In this document: in pieces, positions 1 to 6,081 of the stretch | Position numbering within the stretch: position 1 is the stretch's first letter | How the letters are laid out: each line of letters begins with the position of its first letter | DNA from: an uncultured Ruminococcus sp. | GTDB lineage: Bacteria > Bacillota > Clostridia > Oscillospirales > Acutalibacteraceae | Length of the DNA: 7,866 bases | Assembly: GCA_902797525.1 (NCBI GenBank) | Contig: CADBSZ010000042.1 | Coordinates: 1 to 7,866, forward strand | Direction: 5' to 3' | The notes under the pieces: generated by a model | Told to the model about the DNA's origin: nothing | Seen by the model: only the letters and a program-made list of their open reading frames with translations | Database searches by the model: none | Program-made: the position numbers and the translations under genes

Positions 1-732
1 GCCTGCCACGGCGATGGGATCGCCGTCGTCATAGAGCTGGAACAGCTCGGGATTTGCCCATGTGTCGGCGCTGTCCATCGCGACATAAATCGGCATGTCT
101 CCCAGAATCTTAATACCCAGTCCGTTCACATAAGCGCGGAAGCTTTCCCACTGCTCATAAAACTTAAACTGAACCCATTTCCAGAAGTTCACGTCGTTTC
201 TCAGCTTGCGCTCATAGCGGCGCACCGCGGCTTCCTCGCGCATTTTGATGTCCTCGGGCCACTCGGTCCAGGAAACCATGTCAAAGCTGTTTTTGACCGC
301 CATGTAAAGCGCGTAGTTTTTCAGCCACTTGCTGTTCTTGCGAACGAACGAGCGGAACGCTTTTTGATCCTTGCTTTTGAAATTCTCAAACGCAATTCTC
401 AGAACTTGGAACCTGCTGTTGTAAATCTTTTCATAGTCAACCTCAGCGTCGTTGCTGCCCCAATCAAAGCTGTCAAGCTGTTCTTTTGTCACCAAACCCT
501 CGTCTGCAAGGGTGTCGAGGTCGATGAGATAGGGGTTACCCGCATAGGTTGAGAATGACTGGTACGGCGAATCGCCGTAGCTGGTCGGTCCAACGGGAAG
601 AATCTGCCAAACCTTTTGGCCTGCCTTCTTCAAAAAGTCCGCAAAATCACGGGCTTCTTTGCCGATGGTTCCGATGCCGTAGGGGGAAGGAAGCGAAGTA
701 ATTGAGAGGAGAACTCCTGCGCTTCTTGCCAT
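1..732 (-). CDS. malQ: 4-alpha-glucanotransferase (amylomaltase), N-terminal 244 residues, cut by window edge
   Basis: Transfers 1,4-alpha-glucan segments between maltodextrins in the cytoplasm (GH77 family), feeding starch, glycogen and maltose use. The visible part opens MARSAGVLLSITSLPSPYGIG, the typical N-terminus of short bacterial MalQ, followed by VWQILPVGPTSYGDSPYQS (about residues 44-62) and then the conserved GDMPIYVAMDSADTWANPEL block (residues 211-230). The catalytic nucleophile Asp and acid Glu lie further on, beyond position 1, so activity cannot be judged. Clostridial MalQ is usually about 500 residues, so roughly half is present. The start is the ATG at 732-730, with a GGAG ribosome site about 8 bases upstream. 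The reading frame is open right to the window edge with no stop or frameshift. The gene is monocistronic at its 5' end and has a good promoter of its own at 818-846. Family assignment is very secure; what lies downstream is unknown. Confidence 0.95.
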   Translation of the reverse strand, partial: MARSAGVLLSITSLPSPYGIGTIGKEARDFADFLKKAGQKVWQILPVGPTSYGDSPYQSFSTYAGNPYLIDLDTLADEGLVTKEQLDSFDWGSNDAEVDYEKIYNSRFQVLRIAFENFKSKDQKAFRSFVRKNSKWLKNYALYMAVKNSFDMVSWTEWPEDIKMREEAAVRRYERKLRNDVNFWKWVQFKFYEQWESFRAYVNGLGIKILGDMPIYVAMDSADTWANPELFQLYDDGDPIAVAG

Positions 733-817
733 AAAATCAACTCCATTCTGACGGATATTAAATTGTTTTCTACGGGCCGTGCGCCAAAACGCCCCAAAAT
801 CCCATAGTATCAACTTA

Positions 818-846
818 ATTCTAACACAACCTGCCGCTTTTTTCAA
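818..846 (-). promoter_or_regulatory. sigma-A promoter of malQ
   Basis: On the minus strand TTGAAA (846-841) is followed after exactly 17 bases by TAGAAT (823-818). TGT directly before the -10 box makes it an extended -10. Transcription would start near 811, giving a leader of about 79 bases. In the leader CTATGGG and CCCGTAG can pair (7 bp with one U-G wobble) around a GC-rich loop. I see no catabolite-repression (cre) consensus. The assignment is by motif only. Confidence 0.7.
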
Positions 847-849
847 GTA

Positions 850-1088
850 TTTTAGTTCGAGTAGATAGATTTATTTTAGAATAACGTTTTGTTCCCGACC
901 GAAAAGAAAAAACAATCAATAACGTTTTTTAGTTCGGGTTTTTTAGTTCGGGTTTTTTAGTTCGGGTAGATAGATTTATTTTATGGCTGCGTTTGATTCC
1001 CGACCGAAGAGTTAAAATCATCGGTAACGTTTTTTAGTTCGGGCAGAAAGATTTATTTTATGGCTGCGTTTGATTCCCGAGCGAAGTC
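850..1088. repeat. three dispersed copies of a 57-bp intergenic repeat
   Basis: Three 57-bp units align without gaps: 850-906, 955-1011 and 1032-1088. Each starts TTTTAGTTCG(A/G)G, continues with a (T/C)AGA(T/A)AGATTTATTTTA block, and reaches TTCCCGA(C/G)CGAA about 42 bases in. Units two and three also share TGGCTGCGTTTGA in the middle, whereas unit one has a different 13-base stretch of equal length. Units two and three are each preceded by TAACGTTTTTTAG. Ends of adjacent units are partly complementary: CCGAA and AAAAAAC at 899-913 can pair with GTTTTTT and TTCGG at 924-937. The cluster starts 4 bp beyond the malQ -35 box. No coding function is apparent; it behaves like an intergenic repeat family of unknown identity. 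Confidence 0.75.
925..966. repeat. 14-bp tandem repeat, three perfect copies
   Basis: TTTTTTAGTTCGGG occurs three times back to back (925-938, 939-952, 953-966) with no mismatch. It is an expansion of the left end of the second 57-bp unit; the third unit has a single copy at 1030-1043. This looks like replication slippage, so copy number may vary between strains. Confidence 0.9.
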
Positions 1089-1096
1089 GAGGAATC
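1072..1096. repeat. REP-like hairpin at the end of the third repeat unit
   Basis: GATTCCCGA (1072-1080) pairs with TCG and GGAATC (1087-1089, 1091-1096), leaving one bulged A and the loop GCGAAG: a 9-bp stem. The equivalent 25 bases of the second unit (995-1019) keep the outer GATT/AATC and the inner CGAAG but have lost the middle pairing, so it looks like a decayed copy. No U-tract follows on either strand, so a terminator role is unlikely. Confidence 0.6.
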
Positions 1097-1188
1097 CCCA
1101 TATTGAACATCCGGCTGCTCGACAACTTGAATTTCACTGCGCGCCGCTTGGACAAAACAACCACAAAAACCAACAAAGCGTACCGCGC

Positions 1189-1217
1189 AAAAAGGACGCG
1201 GCACAAACCGCGTCCTT
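1189..1217 (-). terminator. rho-independent terminator of the ilvB transcript
   Basis: Read on the minus strand, AAGGACGCGG and CCGCGTCCTT form a perfect 10-bp stem with a 6-base loop (TTTGTG) and run into five T residues (1193-1189). It lies about 105 bases past the ilvB stop. On the plus strand the run after the stem is TTATTC, much weaker, so I assign it to the minus strand. Confidence 0.85.
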
Positions 1218-1322
1218 ATTCAAAAATATTTTTCAATTAAGCATACGCCTTAACGCGCCGTTCAACCGACGTGTTGGCAATACCGCGCTGTCCAAAGGCG
1301 CACTGCCTACCGCGGCTCGCGG

Positions 1323-2990
1323 TCACATTTCGGTGACGATTTCGTTGACGGTTTTTCCCGGGGGAATCATCGGCAACACATTGGCATCGGGGCTGATTTG
1401 ACAATCAACGACCACCGTCGTGTTCATTTCAAGCGCCTTTTTGAGCGTGGGCATAATCTCCTCGCTCTTGGTAATGCGCATGCCCTCCACGCCAAACGCG
1501 TTCGCCAGCTTGACAAAATCGGTTGCGCGGTGGGGGTCGGTCTGCGAGAAGCGGCTGCCGTAGAACAGCTTTTGCCACTGGCGCACCATACCGAGCACGG
1601 TGTTGTTCATCACCAGCACAATCACCGGCAAATCAAACGACTTCATGGTCACCAGCTCGTTGAGATTCATGTGGAAGCTGCCGTCGCCCGTGAACAGAAA
1701 CACACGCTTGTCCGGGTGCGACACCTGCGCGCCGATAGCCGCGCCCATGCCAAATCCCATGGTGCCCATGCCGCCCGAGGTAAGCAGCGTTTTTTCGCTT
1801 TCAATTTTGGCGTACTGCGCCACCCACATCTGGTGCTGACCGACGTCGGTCGCGATAATATCGTCGTCCGCCTTCAGCTCATTGACCGCCTCGATAATCT
1901 CTTCGGGGAAGGGATATTCGCTATACGGCTTGGAAGCGTTGTCAAGGTAGTGCTTCCACTCGTCAATTTTAGCAAGCCATACATGGTGCTCCTGCTGCTC
2001 CAAGCCGTTGAGGAGCGCCTGCAAAATCAGCTTGGCGTCGCCTAAAATATATTCGTCAACCTTGACGTTTTTGTTGATTTCGTTTTTGTCGATTTCGAGC
2101 TGAACGATTTTCGCCTGCTCGCCGAATTTTTCGCGGTCGCCTGCCACACGGTCGGAAAAACGCGCGCCGACCGCGATAATCAAATCGCACGCCGCGGTAA
2201 TCATGCCGGTTTCGTAGCCGCCGTGCATGCCGATGTTGCCGATACAAAGCGGATGGCTTGCCGGCAGGCAGCCCAATCCCATCAGCGAACAGCAGACAGG
2301 CGCGTCAATCAGCTCGGCAAATTGCTTAAACTCCGCGCACGCGTCCGCGCTGAGAATGCCGCCGCCCGCGTAAATCATGGGACGGCGCGCTTTTTTTATC
2401 ATTTCCTGCACACGCGCAATGCTGTCGGGATTGGCGATGGCGTCGGGCTGCGGCTGTTCGGGTGCCTGCGGCTCAAACTCGCCGAGCGTCGCGGTAATAT
2501 CCTTGGGAACGTCCACCAAAACGGGACCTTTTCTGCCGTCGTTGGCAAGCTTGAACGCCTTGCGGATGGTGGGCGCCAAATCCTCGATTTTTGTCACCAA
2601 ATAGCTGCCCTTGGTAATGGGCTTGACGATGTTGACAATGTCGACCTCCTGAAAGCTGTCGCGTCCGAGCTGGTCGAGATTAACGTTGCCGGTGATGGCA
2701 ACAATGGGAATGCTGTCAATATTCGCGGTGGCAATACCGGTGACGATGTTGGTCGCGCCGGGGCCGGAGGTGGTAATCACCACGCCGGTCTTGCCGGTGG
2801 AACGCGCGTAACCGTCCGCCGCGTGAGAAGCGCCCTGCTCGTGGGCAGTTAAAACGTGCTTGATTTTGTCGCTGTATTTATACAGCGCGTCATAGGTGTT
2901 GAGCGCCGCGCCGCCGGGATAGCCGAACACGGTGTCCACGCCCTGTTCAATCAGACATTCACAAATAATATCTGCGCCTGTTAACTTCAT
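1323..2990 (-). CDS. ilvB: acetolactate synthase (acetohydroxyacid synthase), large catalytic subunit
   Basis: Thiamine-diphosphate enzyme that condenses two pyruvates to 2-acetolactate, or pyruvate with 2-oxobutyrate, the first common step of valine, leucine and isoleucine synthesis. The 555 residues match the usual length. The order is the N-terminal pyrimidine-binding domain with catalytic Glu51 in HEQGA, the RDSFQEVD segment (110-117), a central FAD-type domain with GARFSDRVAGD, and the C-terminal ThDP domain with GDGS (435-438) and NN (462-463), the 28-residue metal/diphosphate motif. VRQWQKLFYGSRFSQTD after it is typical of biosynthetic AHAS. I chose the ATG at 2990 because AAAGGGG (3004-2998) sits 7 bases upstream; ATGs at 2996 and 3035 are worse placed. 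The gene follows mtn but has its own strong promoter at 3034-3062. No ilvN-type small subunit lies beside it, so the regulatory subunit, if any, must be elsewhere. Confidence 0.95.
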   Translation of the reverse strand: MKLTGADIICECLIEQGVDTVFGYPGGAALNTYDALYKYSDKIKHVLTAHEQGASHAADGYARSTGKTGVVITTSGPGATNIVTGIATANIDSIPIVAITGNVNLDQLGRDSFQEVDIVNIVKPITKGSYLVTKIEDLAPTIRKAFKLANDGRKGPVLVDVPKDITATLGEFEPQAPEQPQPDAIANPDSIARVQEMIKKARRPMIYAGGGILSADACAEFKQFAELIDAPVCCSLMGLGCLPASHPLCIGNIGMHGGYETGMITAACDLIIAVGARFSDRVAGDREKFGEQAKIVQLEIDKNEINKNVKVDEYILGDAKLILQALLNGLEQQEHHVWLAKIDEWKHYLDNASKPYSEYPFPEEIIEAVNELKADDDIIATDVGQHQMWVAQYAKIESEKTLLTSGGMGTMGFGMGAAIGAQVSHPDKRVFLFTGDGSFHMNLNELVTMKSFDLPVIVLVMNNTVLGMVRQWQKLFYGSRFSQTDPHRATDFVKLANAFGVEGMRITKSEEIMPTLKKALEMNTTVVVDCQISPDANVLPMIPPGKTVNEIVTEM

Positions 2991-3033
2991 TTTCATACCC
3001 CTTTTCGAGTGATTCCAATAAACGCTAACTAAC

Positions 3034-3062
3034 ATTTTACCGCATTAAAGCGTTGTTGTCAA
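3034..3062 (-). promoter_or_regulatory. sigma-A promoter of ilvB, overlapping the mtn stop codon
   Basis: On the minus strand TTGACA (3062-3057), a perfect consensus -35, is followed after 17 bases by TAAAAT (3039-3034). The TGA inside TTGACA is the stop codon of mtn (3061-3059). Transcription would start near 3027 and give a leader of about 37 bases, too short for a T-box or leader-peptide attenuator. Confidence 0.75.
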
Positions 3063-3754
3063 TATTTTGTTGTGAATCTGTCGATGGCAAAAACGGTTTT
3101 TTCGGCAGCAAGCGCGCAGAATTTGACAAAATCCACACCTTTGTTCTCGTCCATATCGTCCGAAATAGCGCGTAAAATCACAAACGGCACACCGCAGCAA
3201 TAGCACACATGTCCAATCGCCGCACCCTCCATTTCGCAGGCAAGCGCGCCGAATTCGTCGTTAATGCGCAAACGCTTTTTGCGGTCGGACACAAAAACGT
3301 CGCCGCTGGCGATAACGCCCTGCTCCACGTGCGTGTTTTCCAGTTCTCCGCAAACAGCGGTCAGCATATCGGACGCTTCGCGGTCGCACTCAAAAAAAGT
3401 CACCTTTCCGTTCGGGAACGACACTGCGCCGCGCTTGTCGCCGAGAGCGATGGTGTTCATGTCGTGCTCAACCGCCTTTTTGCCGACCACAATGTCGCCG
3501 ATGCTGACAAGCGGCGAAAGCGCGCCCGCCACGCCGCTGTTAATCACCAGCTCAGGCTTAAAATCATTGACGAGAACCGTGGCGCACATGGCGGCATTCA
3601 CCTTGCCCACGCCGCATACAACCACAACCAGCTCCTTGCCGTTGAGCGTGCCGCGCGTGAAAACCATGCCGTATTTTTCGGTTTTTTCCGTGTTTTTGCA
3701 GAGGGCGATAATGCCGTCCGCCTCAATTTGCATAGCGCAGATAATACCAATCAT
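3059..3754 (-). CDS. mtn: 5'-methylthioadenosine/S-adenosylhomocysteine nucleosidase (MTAN)
   Basis: Hydrolyses MTA and SAH to adenine plus methylthioribose or S-ribosylhomocysteine, clearing the inhibitory by-products of SAM-dependent reactions and feeding methionine salvage and autoinducer-2 synthesis. The 231 residues match the E. coli enzyme (232). The start MIGIICAMQIEA carries the catalytic-region Glu11. GVGKVNAAMCAT and INSGVAGAL form the nucleoside phosphorylase-like core. CEMEGAAIGHVC supplies Met175 and Glu176 for ribose binding, and RAISDDMD supplies Asp199, the expected purine-protonating acid; these correspond to E. coli Glu12, Met173, Glu174 and Asp197. All key residues are present. 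The ATG at 3754 has AAAGGA 9-10 bases upstream; the longer open frame reaching to 3925 only overlaps rsmE. It starts 16 bases after the rsmE stop and its ribosome site abuts that stop, so translational coupling is likely. No terminator is seen after it. Confidence 0.95.
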   Translation of the reverse strand: MIGIICAMQIEADGIIALCKNTEKTEKYGMVFTRGTLNGKELVVVVCGVGKVNAAMCATVLVNDFKPELVINSGVAGALSPLVSIGDIVVGKKAVEHDMNTIALGDKRGAVSFPNGKVTFFECDREASDMLTAVCGELENTHVEQGVIASGDVFVSDRKKRLRINDEFGALACEMEGAAIGHVCYCCGVPFVILRAISDDMDENKGVDFVKFCALAAEKTVFAIDRFTTKY

Positions 3755-3770
3755 TTTTATCAATCCTTTC

Positions 3771-4484
3771 TCAGTTAAAATTACCCGTTTGATACATAAT
3801 AATAGAAAGCGCGGCGAGCGGAGCTGTTTCGGCGCGCAATATCCGTTTGCCGAGCGTTGCAGCCTTGCCGCCGTTTTGTTGCACCAAATCGACCTCGGCT
3901 TTCTCAAAGCCGCCCTCGCTGCCAATGAACATGCCGATAGATTTGGGGTTGTCCGTTAAGATTTCGCCGACGGGCGCGCCGCCCATCTCATAAAAGAAAA
4001 CGGTCGCTTCATTTTGCTTTGTCAGCTGAGCCGCTTCGTGAAACGACACGCATTCCGCCACCTCGGGAATCATGCCGCGGCGGCTTTGCATGGCGGCTTG
4101 CAGGGCGATTTTTTGCCAGCGCTCGCGCTTTTTGCGCAGCGACTTTTCATCGGGGCGCGACACACACCGCGCCGATATCATCGGCACAATGCGGCTGACG
4201 CCCAGCTCCACGCATTTTTGCACAATATAGTCCATTTTGTCGCCCTTTGGCAGCGCCTGATAGAGCGTAACAAACACATCGGGTTCATTTTCGCAGGGCT
4301 TGCGGCTGATTACGCGCAGCTGCCCGCCCTCGGCTACCTCGCATTCGCACTGCTCGCCGCGAGGCGTAACCACCGTCACCGCCTCGCCCGGCCGCAGCCG
4401 CAGCACCCTGGCGTGCTTTGCGTTGTCGCCGGTAAGCAGAAATGTGTCGGAGGAAATTTCCGTATCGCTGAAAAACCAAGCCAT
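3771..4484 (-). CDS. rsmE: 16S rRNA (uracil1498-N3)-methyltransferase
   Basis: Methylates N3 of U1498 in the decoding region of 16S rRNA with S-adenosylmethionine as donor. The 237 residues match the family (about 240-250). An N-terminal PUA-like domain (about 1-70; KHARVLRLRPGEAVTVV) precedes a SPOUT trefoil-knot domain that starts at VTLYQALPKGDKMDYIVQKC. The knot shows its two hallmark motifs, GSEGGF at 188-193 and LGKRILRAETA at 211-221, which bind the cofactor. QAAMQSRR and the ARCVSRP segment are also typical. The start at ATG 4484 is supported by AAAGGCGG 7 bases upstream; an in-frame ATG further up lies at or before the predicted transcription start. It is the first gene of the rsmE-mtn unit and is divergent from pncC. 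Confidence 0.95.
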   Translation of the reverse strand: MAWFFSDTEISSDTFLLTGDNAKHARVLRLRPGEAVTVVTPRGEQCECEVAEGGQLRVISRKPCENEPDVFVTLYQALPKGDKMDYIVQKCVELGVSRIVPMISARCVSRPDEKSLRKKRERWQKIALQAAMQSRRGMIPEVAECVSFHEAAQLTKQNEATVFFYEMGGAPVGEILTDNPKSIGMFIGSEGGFEKAEVDLVQQNGGKAATLGKRILRAETAPLAALSIIMYQTGNFN

Positions 4485-4517
4485 CTGTTTGCCGCCTTTC
4501 TCAATATTCCTTCCATT

Positions 4518-4546
4518 ACTATAATACAAACAGAAAAGAATTGCAA
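4518..4546 (-). promoter_or_regulatory. promoter of rsmE-mtn
   Basis: On the minus strand TTGCAA (4546-4541), a 17-base spacer and TATAGT (4523-4518). The start would be near 4511, about 27 bases before the rsmE ATG. The -35 hexamer is its own reverse complement and also serves the opposite promoter. Confidence 0.7.
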
Positions 4547-4569
4547 TAAGTAAAATTCGGTGCTACAAT
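4541..4569 (+). promoter_or_regulatory. promoter of pncC, sharing its -35 box with the rsmE promoter
   Basis: TTGCAA (4541-4546), a 17-base spacer and TACAAT (4564-4569), preceded by TGC as an extended -10. The start would be near 4576, giving a leader of about 50 AT-rich bases. Confidence 0.7.
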
Positions 4570-4625
4570 AGATATATACAATCTTTTGATAAAATGCTTT
4601 CATATTTGTTTTTAGAGGTGATTTT

Positions 4626-5189
4626 ATGGTAACATTAACCGATATTGACATTATACAACTGCTGCGCAAGAACAGCCTGAACCAGGACACCCTGCAGGAC
4701 GACGTGGTGGCAAAGCTGCGCGCGCTCGGCCTGAAGGTTGCCACCGCCGAAAGCTGCACGGGCGGATTAATCAGCGAACGCATAACGCGCGTCAGCGGCT
4801 CGAGCGAGGTGTTTGACTGCGGCGTTTGCTCCTACGGCAACGCCATCAAAACCAAGGTGCTCGGCGTGCGTGAGGACACGCTGTCCATTTTGGGCGCTGT
4901 GTCGGCGGAAACTGCGATTCAAATGGCGGAGGGTGTGAAAAAGCTGTCGGGCGCGGATATCGCCGTCAGCACCACCGGCATCGCAGGCCCTACCGGCGGC
5001 ACCGCCGAAAAGCCCGTCGGCTTGGTGTTTATGGGCGTTTGCACCAAGGATAACGCCTACGCGGTAAAGCTGACGCTCGGCGGCGTCAACGCGCAAAATT
5101 CGCGCGCCTACATCCGCAAGCTTGCCTCGGACGCGGCGCTGTTTACCGTGCTGTCGGAGTGTTACAACCTACAGCGCGGAACTGCTTAA
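4626..5189 (+). CDS. pncC: nicotinamide-nucleotide amidohydrolase, stand-alone CinA C-terminal domain
   Basis: PncC-type proteins deamidate NMN to nicotinic acid mononucleotide, recycling the product of NAD-dependent ligase and other NAD-consuming reactions. The 187 residues are one CinA C-terminal domain without the N-terminal MoaB-like/COG1058 half found in full CinA (about 410 residues). Visible motifs are TAESCTGGL with the conserved Ser43, GVCSYGNAIKTKVLGV (66-81), STTGIAGPTGGT (115-126) and KPVGLVFMGV. About 24 residues precede the usual start of the domain. AGAGGTG, 5 bases before the ATG at 4626, fits this start, and no better one lies inside. The gene stands alone between its promoter and a strong terminator and is divergent from rsmE. 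The family is certain; the amidohydrolase activity is taken from characterised homologues. Confidence 0.9.
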   Translation: MVTLTDIDIIQLLRKNSLNQDTLQDDVVAKLRALGLKVATAESCTGGLISERITRVSGSSEVFDCGVCSYGNAIKTKVLGVREDTLSILGAVSAETAIQMAEGVKKLSGADIAVSTTGIAGPTGGTAEKPVGLVFMGVCTKDNAYAVKLTLGGVNAQNSRAYIRKLASDAALFTVLSECYNLQRGTA

Positions 5190-5195
5190 TAAAAC

Positions 5196-5233
5196 AAAAA
5201 AAGCGTAAGGATTTAAAAACCTTACGCTTTTTT
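5196..5233. terminator. bidirectional terminator between pncC and AraC-family regulator 1
   Basis: GCGTAAGG (5203-5210) and CCTTACGC (5220-5227) form a perfect 8-bp stem with a 9-base loop, flanked by seven A on the left and six T on the right that extend the pairing. Both strands therefore read as stem plus U-tract. It begins 6 bases after the pncC stop and ends 2 bases after the regulator stop, serving both convergent genes. Confidence 0.93.
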
Positions 5234-5235
5234 CG

Positions 5236-6042
5236 TTATATGTCGCCGTGCGGCGGAAAAATCATTTTTCGAAACGCCGTAGGCGTGCGTCCGTTCAGCT
5301 TTTTAAACACGCGCGAAAAATACATCTGGTCGGAAAACCCCGACGAATAGGCGACGTCCTTGATGGAAAGCCTGCTGTTTCCGAGCAGCGTTTCCGACTT
5401 TGCCACGCGCCTGCGAACAATATAGTCGATGATGGAAATGCCCATTTTGTCCTTAAACAGGCGGTAAAGATAACTGCGGTCGATTTTCAGACGCTCGGCA
5501 ACATCCTTGACGCCGAACGCCGGCTCGGTAAAGCGCTCCTCAATATACGCGCACGCCTCGGCGACATAGCTTTCGGTTTCGGCGGATTTGCTCGGAAAAT
5601 GCTCAAGATAATAGGAAATGAGCACAAACAGGCTGCCGCCCATGCGATAAAGCGCATAGGGCGCGCGGTCGTTGATGTCAGGCAGTTCAAAAAAGCGCTC
5701 AAAGCCGGGAATTCCGATATCTCCGACAACCGGCTTCGATTTGGAAAAAGCGATTCGTTGCAAAATTGCCGAGGCGGTAAAGCCCGACACCTCCACCCAA
5801 TAAAACACGGCGTTTTCTTTTTGGTGAATTTGATACTTGCAAAACGGAAACACAACTGCCGTTCCGCCCTCTTCAATTTCATAGCACGTTCCGTCTATAT
5901 CTATCTCACAGCTTCCCTGCGCAAGATAAAACAATTTGTACGAATCCTCGCGAGCAGTTATACGTGTATCTCCGCATAAAATCTTGCTGTTCCCGTGGGA
6001 GTGGCAAATAAAATCAATTTCGTTTTTTTGCTGATTTGTCAT
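5236..6042 (-). CDS. AraC-family transcriptional regulator 1
   Basis: A DNA-binding regulator of 268 residues. The N-terminal half is a cupin-like ligand-sensing domain (about residues 20-90: YKLFYLAQGSCEIDIDG, then EEGGTAVVFPFCKYQIHQ). The C-terminal 100 residues are the double helix-turn-helix: first helix pair GVKDVAERLKIDRSYLYRLF, linker IDYIVRRRVAKSETLL, and second helix pair SIKDVAYSSGFSDQMYFSRV followed by FKKLNGRTPTAFRK, a full match to the family signature. I chose the ATG at 6042 because GAGG lies about 5 bases upstream; a longer frame to 6081 has no such site. GCAC/GTGC in the leader can form a small hairpin that puts the GAGG in its loop. It is divergent from a second AraC-type gene and convergent with pncC. 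No metabolic target gene is adjacent, so the effector is unknown; sugar sensing is only a family guess. Confidence 0.9.
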   Translation of the reverse strand: MTNQQKNEIDFICHSHGNSKILCGDTRITAREDSYKLFYLAQGSCEIDIDGTCYEIEEGGTAVVFPFCKYQIHQKENAVFYWVEVSGFTASAILQRIAFSKSKPVVGDIGIPGFERFFELPDINDRAPYALYRMGGSLFVLISYYLEHFPSKSAETESYVAEACAYIEERFTEPAFGVKDVAERLKIDRSYLYRLFKDKMGISIIDYIVRRRVAKSETLLGNSRLSIKDVAYSSGFSDQMYFSRVFKKLNGRTPTAFRKMIFPPHGDI

Positions 6043-6081
6043 AAGCACCTCGTGCAACAATCGTCCATAAAAAACAAGCAA

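Larger units (their letters stand above)
733..1322. other. 590-bp gene-free region between malQ and ilvB
   Basis: No credible gene lies here. From left to right it holds the malQ leader and promoter (733-846), the 57-bp repeat cluster (850-1088) with a terminal hairpin (1072-1096), about 90 bases in which I recognise nothing (1097-1188), the ilvB terminator (1189-1217), and about 105 bases of ilvB 3' untranslated sequence (1218-1322). Short open frames run through the repeats on both strands, but they have no ribosome binding site and no recognisable protein similarity. Right after the ilvB stop the six-base arms ACCGCG/CGCGGT (around 1308-1322) could form a small hairpin without a U-tract. 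Confidence 0.8.

Noticed and set aside
850..1088. CRISPR array
   Set aside because: The repeat units are separated by irregular stretches, are not uniform in length or spacing, contain internal tandem copies, and no cas gene is nearby.
1018..1206. Minus-strand small open frame of 62 codons across the repeat
   Set aside because: It begins in the terminator hairpin, consists largely of repeat-derived sequence, and has no ribosome site.
1060..1401. Plus-strand open frame of 113 codons opposite the ilvB 3' end
   Set aside because: It starts inside the repeat, runs through the terminator and the end of ilvB, and has no ribosome binding site or recognisable domain.
1398..2852. Long plus-strand open frames antisense to ilvB
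   Set aside because: They are by-products of GC-rich third codon positions in a gene whose minus-strand protein matches acetolactate synthase throughout; the antisense translations are rich in His/Arg/Ala without domain structure.
3036..3056. Terminator after mtn
   Set aside because: Only a 3-bp CGC/GCG pairing exists, without a U-tract; these bases are better explained as the ilvB promoter spacer.
2991..3058. T-box or attenuator ahead of ilvB
   Set aside because: The gap is 68 bases and the predicted leader about 37 bases; no T-box sequence, leader peptide or competing hairpins are present.
3755..3925. N-terminal extension of MTAN to position 3925
   Set aside because: It would overlap rsmE, lacks similarity to the family, and the internal ATG at 3754 has a proper ribosome site and gives the standard protein length.
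3209..4553. Plus-strand open frames antisense to mtn and rsmE
   Set aside because: Same reason: the opposite strand encodes complete, motif-verified proteins, and one frame even crosses the boundary between the two.
5248..5979. Plus-strand open frame of 243 codons antisense to AraC-family regulator 1
   Set aside because: The minus strand shows the full AraC signature; the antisense frame has no ribosome site and no domain.
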